From: Thalassorhabdus alkalitolerans
GTDB taxonomy: Bacteria; Bacillota; Bacilli; Bacillales; Marinococcaceae
Direction: 5' to 3' (one strand)
DNA: 64,000 bases
Assembly: GCF_042656585.1 (NCBI RefSeq)
Contig: NZ_JBHSPG010000023.1
The stretch's first letter is position 1; every line of letters starts with the position of its first letter. Position numbers and translations under genes: made by a program. The notes below the pieces were generated by a model. It ran no database searches. It saw nothing but the letters and a program-made list of their open reading frames with translations, and had not been told where the DNA came from. Below are positions 25,058 through 32,718 of the stretch, one piece after another.

Positions 25058-26609
25058 TGGCTTTCAACTCCCTGATAAGGGCTTGATACGTACTGTATCT
25101 TTGTTTGATTTGTTTTAAAAAAATCTGGAAAGCTTCCGGTCGTTCGAGAGAAATATAGATTCGCTTCATTTTCTTTAATAGGACGATGGCTTCTTGGTAT
25201 GCAGTAATATTTTTCTTTTTTATGCATTGTAAAAAGTATTGGTGATATAAGGCCAGCGTTTGTTCCGGAAAATCTTGTTCAGCAGCTGCCAGCAGCTGCC
25301 TTTCTTCATCAGTCATGTTTCCTGGCGACTTTTGAAGGCTCAATAAATGTCTTAATCCTCTAGAGTATAACTTTTCCTGGGAGATAAGCCGGACATACAG
25401 CTTTTTGGTTTCGACTTCTTGAAGGCTGGCTTCTAACCTTGGAAGAATATACTCAAGGATTCGTTCTTTGGAAAGTGCAGAGTTTTTTTGCTGTTTGTTA
25501 AACTTCAGCACTCCCGGCCGGGCGACCCACTTATCCCATAGGTCAAGCTCTTCTGGAGGAAGATTGTACTTTTGTAAAAATAACTCCCTCTTATAAAAAA
25601 GAAGCTGGGTCTTACGATAAATTGCTTGATCAGTAAAAAGCTTATGTAAAAAGGCTTCTAAGAAGCTCCAATCACTTGAAGCATACATGGATTGTAAGTG
25701 AAATAAGACTACATCCGGCTCCAGCCTGCCTTTCCAGGGAACGAGGTATTTCAGGCTTTTTTCTTTTTCGCCTTTGTGCATGGCCATTGCCGAGGCAGCC
25801 AGGGCAGGAGATAAATCAAACGGAAATTCTTTAGAAATAGCTGCTGTCCGCTCCTGGATCTTATGTAGCTGAGTTTGTTGTTGACGCGAGACAGCCCATA
25901 AAAGCAGTAACGCCTGGTAAGGAGTATAGGAAAAAGGGAAAGAAAGAGCGTATTGATCAAATAAATAGTTCGTCAGCCATTCATGAAATTCGTCTGGTTC
26001 ATCCTCTGTTTGGAAAAACAAAATCTCACATTCAAGGAAGAAAGACGACAATAATTCCTTCAGGTGTTTGTCTTGTGTATCTCTTCCATTGTCAGGGAAA
26101 GAGTGGAATAAAGAGAAGATAGATTCTATGAAAGTAAGACAGCTTATAATTTTCTTGCTGGGTTCACTTTGCCCATTGTAAATAAACCGCCAGTCTGCAG
26201 CCAGATCTTTGTTTTTTTCACCGTTATGTGCTTGTGCTTGAAAACCTTGGAAAATATTAGCGGTCCTTTTTTCTTGTCTTGCTGCCTCGTGGAGCATGAA
26301 AGAATGATAAGGTGCATATTTTTCTTCGTCGCCTAAATGTGTGCTGGATAACACAAGAGCCCACAGGTGTGAGCATGGGAACGGGGCACTGCACGTGCAT
26401 GTGGAGTTCGTAAACTCCTTACGGTCAAAGACAGGGATATGATGTTCACAGTCTTGTAAGACGTGTCCCGAAAAGACAGATGAAGAAGTATGGACCATGA
26501 AAAGCAATTGTTTATGTAAGAGTTTTTCCCCTGATTGTTTAATCTGATCTGTAAATAACTGACTGATTGATGGGGAGATACGATCGTCTTGTAGGGAAGA
26601 GAAAACCAT
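25041..26609 (-). CDS. SWIM zinc-finger protein (YwqB-like)
   Basis: The 522-residue protein has a SWIM zinc finger near residues 68-88 (CTCSAPFPCSH, CxCx(n)CxH) followed by a long helical region with no known catalytic motif. SWIM proteins typically pair with SNF2 ATPases, as ywqB and ywqA do in B. subtilis, and the overlap with the downstream helicase gene shows co-translation. The finger probably binds DNA or protein and directs the ATPase. AGGTGAACAAG precedes the ATG. Confidence 0.88.
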   Translation of the reverse strand: MVFSSLQDDRISPSISQLFTDQIKQSGEKLLHKQLLFMVHTSSSVFSGHVLQDCEHHIPVFDRKEFTNSTCTCSAPFPCSHLWALVLSSTHLGDEEKYAPYHSFMLHEAARQEKRTANIFQGFQAQAHNGEKNKDLAADWRFIYNGQSEPSKKIISCLTFIESIFSLFHSFPDNGRDTQDKHLKELLSSFFLECEILFFQTEDEPDEFHEWLTNYLFDQYALSFPFSYTPYQALLLLWAVSRQQQTQLHKIQERTAAISKEFPFDLSPALAASAMAMHKGEKEKSLKYLVPWKGRLEPDVVLFHLQSMYASSDWSFLEAFLHKLFTDQAIYRKTQLLFYKRELFLQKYNLPPEELDLWDKWVARPGVLKFNKQQKNSALSKERILEYILPRLEASLQEVETKKLYVRLISQEKLYSRGLRHLLSLQKSPGNMTDEERQLLAAAEQDFPEQTLALYHQYFLQCIKKKNITAYQEAIVLLKKMKRIYISLERPEAFQIFLKQIKQRYSTYQALIRELKAIEPAK

Positions 26610-26996
26610 TCTTGTTCACCTGCCTATTTGTTCAGTAGTTATATTTTAGTCATCTGGGAGGAAATACTCAACCGCTTATTCATGTCTGTTTGGCTGAAAA
26701 AGAAAGTAGACTGCCTTTTTCAGCGGCAGGAAAGACGGGTTTCGGCGAGATCTCGTCTCTCTTTCTCTCTTTCTCTCTTTTTTTATTCTTATAAACTTTG
26801 TTACATATGGTTGGTGATTTTCCTAAAAAGATGTTCGCTTGCAACTTAGGGTACAAGTACGGGCACGTGCATGTCTTCAGCTTAAAAACACCCCGGGGGA
26901 TCTTCTGTTCATGCTATTCCCGAAGGAGTTTCATGCTTTTATTTTATCAACATTAGTCATTTACTGAACCTATTTACATAGGGGACAGTGGTTCTA
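26610..26996. other. Gene-free region (387 bp)
   Basis: No credible gene was found. It holds a 10-bp perfect hairpin GCTGAAAAAG / CTTTTTCAGC (26693-26724), the pyrimidine repeat described separately, and short GC palindromes (CGAGATCTCG, GCACGTGC, CCCCGGGG). The promoter of the SWIM-SNF2 operon should lie at its left side. Confidence 0.6.
26756..26779. repeat. Three tandem copies of TCTCTCTT
   Basis: An 8-bp pyrimidine unit is repeated exactly three times and followed by more T. It is a simple-sequence tract in an intergenic region. Confidence 0.85.
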
Positions 26997-27302
26997 TCAA
27001 AAAAAAGGCGTAAGAAGCGTAAGAATTAAAATTGACCCTAAGACCACGATGATAAGGTTCCCGCCCAAAAAAGCCAGAGTGAATGCAGCAGCTGCTCCAA
27101 GAACGCCAAACCAGGGGGATTCGTGTATAAAGAGTATCCCAGGGAAAATAAGAGCCCCCAGTGCTGCAAAGGGGACGTTTTTTAAAATACCCTCAAGTCT
27201 TGGGGGTATGGCTTTAGCGTTTAAAAAGACGAGAGGGACCATTCTGGGAATATAGGTTACTACTGCCATTCCTAGAATGATAAGCAAAAGAGAAGATGAC
27301 AT
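26997..27302 (-). CDS. azlD: Branched-chain amino acid exporter small subunit AzlD
   Basis: The 101-residue protein has about four hydrophobic segments and the AzlD pattern (VTYIPRMVPLVFL, IPPRLEGILKNVPFAALGALIFPGIL in part). It works with AzlC to export branched-chain amino acids or analogues across the membrane. It starts 2 nt after the azlC stop, with GAAAGGGGC inside the azlC end as its ribosome site, so the two are translationally coupled. Confidence 0.92.
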   Translation of the reverse strand: MSSSLLLIILGMAVVTYIPRMVPLVFLNAKAIPPRLEGILKNVPFAALGALIFPGILFIHESPWFGVLGAAAAFTLAFLGGNLIIVVLGSILILTLLTPFF

Positions 27303-27304
27303 GT

Positions 27305-28039
27305 TTATGAGCCCCTTTCTTTAATAGTATCTGATCTTTGCTGAGACGTTTTCTTAGGTTCAAGCCATTCAATAGCAATAGAGGCAAGAAGTGTTGCTAA
27401 AATAATGGACCATCCTTCGGCTAAAAACAAACTGAACGTCCCGTTTAATACAGCTGCAAAGACCGCAAGAGCCAGGACCTTCCTGTGTTTTTTGAGCGAA
27501 GGAGCGAGAAGGGCAATAAACAAAGCATATAGGGCAAAGGTTAAGCTTTGCTGGAGCGTTTCAGGTAAAAGTGACCCTACGGTGTGGCCCACTCCTGTAT
27601 TAATCACCCAGCTTAAGTAGGAAACGATAAATACACCAAATATATATGAAGAGGTTACATTCCCTTCTTTTGTGGAGGTAACAGCAAATACTTCATCGGT
27701 TAATCCAAACGAATAGGCCGCCTTCTTCCAAGGATGGTCAGGCACTGCTTTCTCATTCAAAGAAGCACTCATTAAAAAGTGGCGGATATTGACGATAAAC
27801 GTAGTGAAAATGATTTCCAAGGCGCCGGTCCCAATGGCAAGGAGACTAAGAGCCATATACTGTGCTGCGCCAGCAAATACAAAAATACTCATCGCTAGGG
27901 CTTCCCCCATCGATAAGCCTGTGGTTTCAGCCAAGAACCCAAATGTTACGGCTGCGGGTAGGTAACCTAACGCAATAGGCAGCCCATCTCTTATTCCCGA
28001 CGCAAGCGTATTTTCGGGAAAGGCAAGAGCAGTTCTCAT
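27305..28039 (-). CDS. azlC: Branched-chain amino acid exporter large subunit AzlC
   Basis: The ~244-residue protein is polytopic and matches AzlC: GIRDGLPIALGYLPAAVTFGFLA in part, FVFAGAAQYMALSLL, NIRHFLMSASL and FGLTDEVFAV. It forms an amino acid exporter with AzlD. The ATG at 28039 has GAGAGGAGCC upstream; a longer frame would run back through the operator region and is rejected. It is transcribed divergently from an XRE-cupin regulator gene, the usual arrangement for its control. Confidence 0.92.
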   Translation of the reverse strand: MRTALAFPENTLASGIRDGLPIALGYLPAAVTFGFLAETTGLSMGEALAMSIFVFAGAAQYMALSLLAIGTGALEIIFTTFIVNIRHFLMSASLNEKAVPDHPWKKAAYSFGLTDEVFAVTSTKEGNVTSSYIFGVFIVSYLSWVINTGVGHTVGSLLPETLQQSLTFALYALFIALLAPSLKKHRKVLALAVFAAVLNGTFSLFLAEGWSIILATLLASIAIEWLEPKKTSQQRSDTIKERGS

Positions 28040-28086
28040 GACAAGGCTCCTCTCAAGTCGTTTTGTTGTTCTATATGTAGAGAAAA

Positions 28087-28102
28087 GTATGTTACAATAT
28101 AC
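28087..28102. promoter_or_regulatory. Operator half-pair 1 of the azlCD/regulator intergenic region
   Basis: GTATGTTACAATATAC is a 16-bp imperfect palindrome of pattern GTATGTTA-YARYATAC. On the minus strand it overlaps a probable -35 (TTGTAA) of the azlC promoter, with TATAGA 16 nt on. Confidence 0.6.
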
Positions 28103-28111
28103 CATATTATT

Positions 28112-28127
28112 GTATGTTATAGCATAC
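28112..28127. promoter_or_regulatory. Operator half-pair 2 of the azlCD/regulator intergenic region
   Basis: GTATGTTATAGCATAC repeats palindrome 1 with a centre-to-centre distance of 25 bp, about two and a half helical turns. It lies just before the regulator gene. Confidence 0.6.
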
Positions 28128-28147
28128 ATTTTCACAAGGTGATAGAA

Positions 28148-28720
28148 GTGGAAAAAAATCAACTAAATACATTGATCGGACGAAAGGTAAAAGAAGTACG
28201 CAAGAGAAAAGGGTTAACGTTGGAACAAGCTTCAGGAATGACAGGGGTAAGCAAACCAATGCTCGGTCAAATTGAAAGGGGAATCTCCAATCCCACAGTT
28301 AGTACTCTCTGGAAGATTGCGTCCGGCCTTGATGAAGCGTTTAGTACATTCATTGAAGAGCCTAAGCCTGACATTATACATATTAGAGCAGAGGAGCTGC
28401 AAGAGCTGGACGGAGGCCATGGTGGTTTTGTCGTTCAGCCAGTATTTCCAAAGGAACGTGATCGGTCCTTTGAAGTCTTTTATATTAAACTAAAAAGGGG
28501 CGGGCACTATCACTCTCATGCTCATCAGGATGGTGTAGAAGAAAGCTTATTCATTAGTGAGGGAGAAGTAGAGGTAATGATTCAAGAAAGGGTATATACG
28601 CTTAAGAAAGGGGACGCTTTCAGGTTCCAGGCAAACGTTGACCATTCTTACAAAAATGGGGGGGAAGAACAGGCAGTTATGACTTTGATTATTCACTATC
28701 AAAAAGAGAGATTTCTATAA
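28148..28720 (+). CDS. XRE-family regulator with C-terminal cupin domain
   Basis: The 190-residue protein has an XRE helix-turn-helix (about residues 8-65: LTLEQASGMTGVSKPMLGQIERGISNPTVSTLWKIA, cited in part) and a C-terminal cupin (about 105-185: GGHYHSHAHQDGVEESLFISEGEVEV, in part, then HSYKNGG). The cupin histidines may bind a metal or amino acid effector. Such proteins commonly control neighbouring azlCD transporters. The GTG at 28148 follows AAGGTGAT at good distance; a GTG at 28139 would lie inside that site. It probably binds the two GTATG palindromes upstream. Confidence 0.9.
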   Translation: MEKNQLNTLIGRKVKEVRKRKGLTLEQASGMTGVSKPMLGQIERGISNPTVSTLWKIASGLDEAFSTFIEEPKPDIIHIRAEELQELDGGHGGFVVQPVFPKERDRSFEVFYIKLKRGGHYHSHAHQDGVEESLFISEGEVEVMIQERVYTLKKGDAFRFQANVDHSYKNGGEEQAVMTLIIHYQKERFL

Positions 28721-28751
28721 AGAGGAGTTGTTAAAGATCCCATAACAATCC

Positions 28752-28782
28752 TAAAAAAGGCAGCCATTGTAAAAGGCCGCCT
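28752..28782 (-). terminator. Terminator of the GNAT gene
   Basis: On the minus strand AGGCGGCC and GGCTGCCT pair around a 9-nt loop, followed by six T. Confidence 0.8.
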
Positions 28783-28784
28783 CA

Positions 28785-29237
28785 TTAAAACCGGAATCCA
28801 TACCGCTTGGAAACAACATCGTAGAAGCCAAGTGAATTATACAGGGCTTTAGTAGCCGCATTGTTAACTCCTGTTTCGAGCTCTATTCCTTTAATATCAT
28901 TGTTTTCAGCCCAATAAATTATTTTTAGGAGAAGACGCTTTGCAATTCCTTGATTTCGATGCTCTTTATGGACATACAGATCATTAAGCCAAAGATAATA
29001 TCCACCTTTGTTTAATCCTACTCCAATATTTAAAAAAGCAACCCCAAGCACATTTCCATTACTTTCAGCTACGAAAATATGAGCTTGTGATCCTTCTTCC
29101 AAAGCTAAATTGATTGCATTCAGGAGAAGGTCGTAGGCATTCTCTTCTCCTAGGGCATCCATCTGCCCCATAAGTAATCGGGCGATTTCCTCGCGTAATG
29201 GCTGTTCTGCATCCTTGGGCACTTCGTAAATTTTCAT
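28785..29237 (-). CDS. GNAT-family N-acetyltransferase
   Basis: The 150-residue protein is one GNAT domain. The acetyl-CoA binding motif A is seen in LYVHKEHRNQGIAKRLLLKIIYWAE (in part; QGIAKRLL is the pyrophosphate loop), and motif B in GIELETGVNNAATKALYNSLGFYDV (in part). It transfers an acetyl group to an unknown amine substrate. GAGAGGGAGCAG precedes the ATG. It stands alone, closed by its own terminator. Confidence 0.88.
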   Translation of the reverse strand: MKIYEVPKDAEQPLREEIARLLMGQMDALGEENAYDLLLNAINLALEEGSQAHIFVAESNGNVLGVAFLNIGVGLNKGGYYLWLNDLYVHKEHRNQGIAKRLLLKIIYWAENNDIKGIELETGVNNAATKALYNSLGFYDVVSKRYGFRF

Positions 29238-29352
29238 TCCTGCTCCCTCTCTTCATAAAGAAAATCGATCAAAAGGCATTCTAGGCAATATATAGGAGAA
29301 AAATAGTAGTATAAGCAAACATTATTATCTTATCACAGGTTGAAGGAAAGGG

Positions 29353-29832
29353 TCAGGATTGTTTTATCACTTCTTTAATTTTAGCTGCAGAAGGAAAATC
29401 AAATTGGCTTTTCCCCACATAACGGTATGTTATGAAACCGCCGTTTGATATAAGGAACAAGCTGTGCTTTGCAATGTTAGCCCCGTCTATGCCGATGCTT
29501 TGGTAGACATCAAATTTTTTAATAACGGACCTGTCTTCATCAATCAGCATAGGAAAAGGGACTTTATGTTTTTGAGCATACTCTTGTACTGGATCCGGCT
29601 TTTGCCCAAAAACAGTCCAAAGTTGAACATTTTCCTTGCGTATTTCATTATAAATCTCAGAGAGCTTCCCGAGCTCTTTTCGGCTGTTCGGTCACCATGT
29701 TCCTCGCATAAAATAAAGAAGAACAGCCTCTTCGCGAAAACCTTCAATATTATGTTTCTCCCCGTGTATGTCCGGGAGACTAAAAGGCGGGCATGGATCT
29801 CCTTGCTTCAGTCCTTTAGTTTTACCAAACAT
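29353..29832 (-). CDS. Predicted selenoprotein: peroxiredoxin-like, thioredoxin fold with in-frame UGA (Sec47)
   Basis: Read through one in-frame TGA (29692-29694, codon 47), the frame gives a coherent 159-residue AhpC/TSA-type protein: GDPCPPFSLPD near the start, LLYFMRGTW-U-PNSRKEL at the active site, WTVFGQ, then VPFPMLIDEDRSVIKKFDVY and the C-terminal YRYVGKSQFDFPS. In cysteine homologues this place reads GTWCPNC, so UGA replaces the redox Cys and Ser replaces the second one (UxxS). Cys14 could be a resolving thiol. No frameshift or other stop is present. The ATG has GAGGGGAG 8 nt upstream. A SECIS-like hairpin follows the UGA. Likely a cytosolic peroxidase or thiol oxidoreductase. Without Sec decoding, only a 46-residue fragment would be made. 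Confidence 0.83.
29661..29694 (-). promoter_or_regulatory. UGA codon and bacterial SECIS-like hairpin of the peroxiredoxin gene
   Basis: After the TGA come 20 nt ending in AGAGCT, a 5-nt loop CGGGA, then AGCTCT: a perfect 6-bp stem with G as the second loop base. Distance and loop fit bacterial SECIS elements, which bind SelB. The same geometry occurs at 32896-32929. Confidence 0.72.
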
Positions 29833-29955
29833 TCCATATTCTCCCCTCTCTTATCCTTCTCTTCCTATAGTACAAGTCTCATTATTAAAAATGAAGCGTG
29901 ACTTTTTATTTTAAGTGAATGATATAGGCTGGGAACAAAGAAAGTCCCTTCTCTC

Positions 29956-30783
29956 TCATCTTTTAGAAGGGGATGGCAGGCTTAAACGATCTTCAAGAAA
30001 AAGAGCAATCCCATCTTCCTCGTTTGTGAGGGTCACTTCATTGGCGATGTTTTTTAAGTCAGATATTGCATTACCCATCGCCACTCCTATTCCTGCTTCC
30101 TCTATCATCTCCAAGTCGTTATCCTCATCTCCAAAAGCGATAACGTTTTCCATTGAAACGTTGCAGTATTCGGTGACCAATTCCAAGCCTGCGGCCTTGT
30201 TGTTTCCTGTTTTGATAATTTCAAGCATGTGAAAAGGAGCTCCCCAGGATCTTTGATGAACACCTTTTGCATGCTTGTTGCCCAGAAGGCTTTGTAAATG
30301 TTCAGCGTCTTCTTTTTCTTTTGGATAAACGAGAAGAGAAGTAGGGTCTTTATCAAGGATATGTTTTAGATTCCCATAGGCTGCCGGGCTTGTTCCCATG
30401 GAAAAAAGGTCAACAAACTGCTCATCGTAGTCATGAACGTATACGTCATCGACTACTTCGGCCATAATGTTTTGGACGTTAAATGCCTGGCACGTATCAA
30501 TAATGGTCTGAGCGACATTTAAATCCAGCGGGGAATGTCTCCCTTTGAAAGAGTAATCGGCTGGGTGATGTACAAAAGCACCATTAAAGTTGACGATAGG
30601 AGTATCGAGAGCAAGCTCCTGGTAATACATCTGGCTTGCTCGAAAAGGCCTTCCAGTTGCAATGGCCACAGCATGTCCGGCTTTTCTGGCTTCTCGTAAT
30701 GCATGAAGGGAGCGTTTTGAAATTGTCTTATTGTCAGTAAGCAGAGTTCCGTCCAGGTCAAGGACAATTAAATGTCTATCCAT
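29956..30783 (-). CDS. Cof-type HAD-IIB phosphatase
   Basis: The 275-residue protein is a HAD-superfamily hydrolase of the Cof/YwpJ type. Motif I is VLDLDGTLL (nucleophile and acid Asp), motif II is AIATGRPF, the lysine lies in IKTGNNKA, and motif IV is FGDEDNDLEMIEEAG. The C2B cap sits between about residues 85 and 185. Substrates are usually sugar phosphates or flavin/PLP phosphates; none can be assigned. The 3' end contains a hairpin CCCCTTCT/AGAAGGG overlapping the stop, possibly a weak terminator. Confidence 0.92.
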   Translation of the reverse strand: MDRHLIVLDLDGTLLTDNKTISKRSLHALREARKAGHAVAIATGRPFRASQMYYQELALDTPIVNFNGAFVHHPADYSFKGRHSPLDLNVAQTIIDTCQAFNVQNIMAEVVDDVYVHDYDEQFVDLFSMGTSPAAYGNLKHILDKDPTSLLVYPKEKEDAEHLQSLLGNKHAKGVHQRSWGAPFHMLEIIKTGNNKAAGLELVTEYCNVSMENVIAFGDEDNDLEMIEEAGIGVAMGNAISDLKNIANEVTLTNEEDGIALFLEDRLSLPSPSKR

Positions 30784-30995
30784 AATTATACCCTCCGTTG
30801 TTGTTTATTGATTTAGCATAGAATTTGCTGATAATAAGCTGGCCCCATCTTGTTCAATGGATTGTAAAAAAACGAGAAAGAAATAGGGCAGAATCCTATC
30901 AGAAGTAATTAAAAAATGTGCTATAGTAGTACATGGAGTTAGCCTTGTCTAACCTGTAACCTTCCATACCATACATTAAGGAGGCGAAAAAAGGG

Positions 30996-31928
30996 ATGGG
31001 AGAATTCTTTTCTACTTTTTCAATCCGAGCCCTTTGGACTCCGGAACTTTTCATCATATTGCTGGGGCTTATTGTTTTATATTATTTACTTATCGAAAAA
31101 TGGAGCGTTCACTTTATCAATTCAAAGCCTGTACCGATGAAACAAAAAGTATATTTCGGCCTGGCTCTTACGGCGCTTTATTTAGGATGGGGAAGCCCGT
31201 TGTATGTAGCCGGACACATGATATTGTCTCTCCATATGGCTCAAATGCTATTTGCTTACTTTGTAGCTGTGCCATTGTTCATTGCTTCGATGCCTAAGTG
31301 GTTTTTGCAGACCGTGATGCATCGCTGGAAAAAGCGGTCACCGGTAAGCTACAAAATTATTATGAGCCCGATCGTAGGGCTGATTACCTTTAATGCTCTC
31401 TTTTCTTTTTACCACTTTCCGTTTGTTTTTGATACTCTTATGCTTTCTCCAGGTTGGCACAGTGTTTATGAAATAGCACTTTTTGCCGGTGCATGGCTTA
31501 TGTGGTGGCACATGATTGCCCCGCTGCCTGACAAAGACCAGCTTCCGGAGCTTCGCAGGATAGCATATATTTTTGGAAACTCTGTGTTAATCACTCCTGC
31601 GTGTGCTCTTATTATTTTTGCCGGGGAGCCTTTGTATGCTACCTATACAGATTCTGCTTTCTGGGCAAACGTGATGGCCTATTGTTTACCGGCTGGTGCC
31701 ACTGTTCCGGCTGGAATGTTTAACTGGTCAGATGGATTTCAATATCTTGATACATTGAACGACCAGCAGCTGGCAGGTGTCACAATGAAGATTGTCCAGG
31801 AAATCACCTATGGAGTAATGATGGGAGTGATTTTTAAACAATGGCTTACAAAAGAAAAGACACAAGACGGTGAACTGACGATTAGTGATTTACCTACCGC
31901 CAATTTGAATCAGCTAAAGGGTCAATAA
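30996..31928 (+). CDS. ctaG: Cytochrome c oxidase assembly factor CtaG
   Basis: The 310-residue protein has about seven membrane helices and the Bacillus CtaG (caa3_CtaG) pattern: RALWTPELF at the start, a conserved HMILSLHMAQM helix with histidines, WHMIAPLPD and PAGMFNWSDGF with YGVMMGVIF at the end. CtaG is needed for maturation of the caa3 oxidase, probably in CuB delivery. A perfect AAGGAGGCG lies before the ATG. A SCO gene follows 80 nt downstream, then a predicted selenoprotein, forming a probable copper/redox assembly cluster. Confidence 0.9.
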   Translation: MGEFFSTFSIRALWTPELFIILLGLIVLYYLLIEKWSVHFINSKPVPMKQKVYFGLALTALYLGWGSPLYVAGHMILSLHMAQMLFAYFVAVPLFIASMPKWFLQTVMHRWKKRSPVSYKIIMSPIVGLITFNALFSFYHFPFVFDTLMLSPGWHSVYEIALFAGAWLMWWHMIAPLPDKDQLPELRRIAYIFGNSVLITPACALIIFAGEPLYATYTDSAFWANVMAYCLPAGATVPAGMFNWSDGFQYLDTLNDQQLAGVTMKIVQEITYGVMMGVIFKQWLTKEKTQDGELTISDLPTANLNQLKGQ

Positions 31929-32008
31929 ACCGTATACTACAAAAGCAACAACGGCTGCCCTGGCTTCAGAGGTAGATGGGCAGTCATTGCAGATACAGGG
32001 GGAGACTT

Positions 32009-32611
32009 ATGCGCAACACGCAACTATTGATATTTATGGGAATGATTTTTCTCCTAAGTGGATGCGGATGGCTTTACGCCAGCCCGGCTGCAGAAAGTGA
32101 ATATGACATTTCAGAAGCAGACATGCAGGTTGAGGATTTTGAGTATACAAACCAGCATGGAGAATCTTTTGGGCTTTCTGAACTTGAAGGTGACTACTGG
32201 CTTGCGAGTATGATCTTTACCCGCTGTCCGAGCGTATGTCCTTTAATGACACCTAATAAGCTTAATTTGCAGGGAGAGTTGGAAGAAGAGGGCGTACCTG
32301 TACAGATTGTTTCTTTTACAGTGGACCCTGAATTTGATACGCCGGAACGACTTTTAAATTACGGTGAAAATTACAATGTAGACTTTAGTAACTGGAATTT
32401 CCTCACAGGGTACTCAGATGAGGAAATAGAAGAATTTGCTCAGTCCTCTTTTAGAAGTGTAGTCCAAAAGGTGCCTGAAGAAGAGGACATTGTCCATGCT
32501 ACTAGTTTCTTTTTGGTTGATGGGGAAGGACAAGTCATCAGAAAATATGATGGACTTGATAATGATACTTCTCCAATTGTTGAGGATTTGAAATACCTTA
32601 CAGGTTCATAG
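32009..32611 (+). CDS. SCO1/SenC-family copper chaperone lipoprotein
   Basis: The ~200-residue lipoprotein (lipobox LLSGC) has a SCO thioredoxin-like domain with the CxxxC copper motif in FTRCPSVCPLMT and the later conserved HATSFFLVD histidine. SCO proteins deliver copper to, or reduce, the CuA site of cytochrome oxidase outside the membrane. The ATG at 32009 follows AGGGGGAG by 6 nt and gives a good signal peptide; a longer start adds hydrophilic residues and is rejected. It lies between ctaG and a predicted selenocysteine lipoprotein. Confidence 0.92.
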   Translation: MRNTQLLIFMGMIFLLSGCGWLYASPAAESEYDISEADMQVEDFEYTNQHGESFGLSELEGDYWLASMIFTRCPSVCPLMTPNKLNLQGELEEEGVPVQIVSFTVDPEFDTPERLLNYGENYNVDFSNWNFLTGYSDEEIEEFAQSSFRSVVQKVPEEEDIVHATSFFLVDGEGQVIRKYDGLDNDTSPIVEDLKYLTGS

Positions 32612-32624
32612 GGAAGCATTTTAA

Positions 32625-32653
32625 TTGGATTGACATTGAATAACTGATACACT
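32625..32653 (+). promoter_or_regulatory. Possible promoter of the second selenoprotein gene
   Basis: TTGGAT and TACACT are separated by 17 nt, between the SCO gene and the selenoprotein lipoprotein gene, allowing separate expression. Confidence 0.4.
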
Positions 32654-32718
32654 GTCTTGGGACCTGAAAAAAGCAGTAATCGGTTCGAGCTGATGTATAT
32701 GTTAAAGGAGAGACCCCT

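Noticed and set aside
26610..26996. 73-codon plus-strand frame in the gene-free region
   Set aside because: It runs through the simple pyrimidine repeat and has no convincing start or family.
29353..29550. Stand-alone 65-codon gene starting at the ATG inside the peroxiredoxin frame
   Set aside because: It is the in-frame C-terminal half of the longer read-through gene and has no ribosome site of its own.
29544..29747. 67-codon minus-strand frame across the UGA region
   Set aside because: It is in a different frame from the peroxiredoxin, and its sequence is unlike any fold; the neighbouring frame explains the region.
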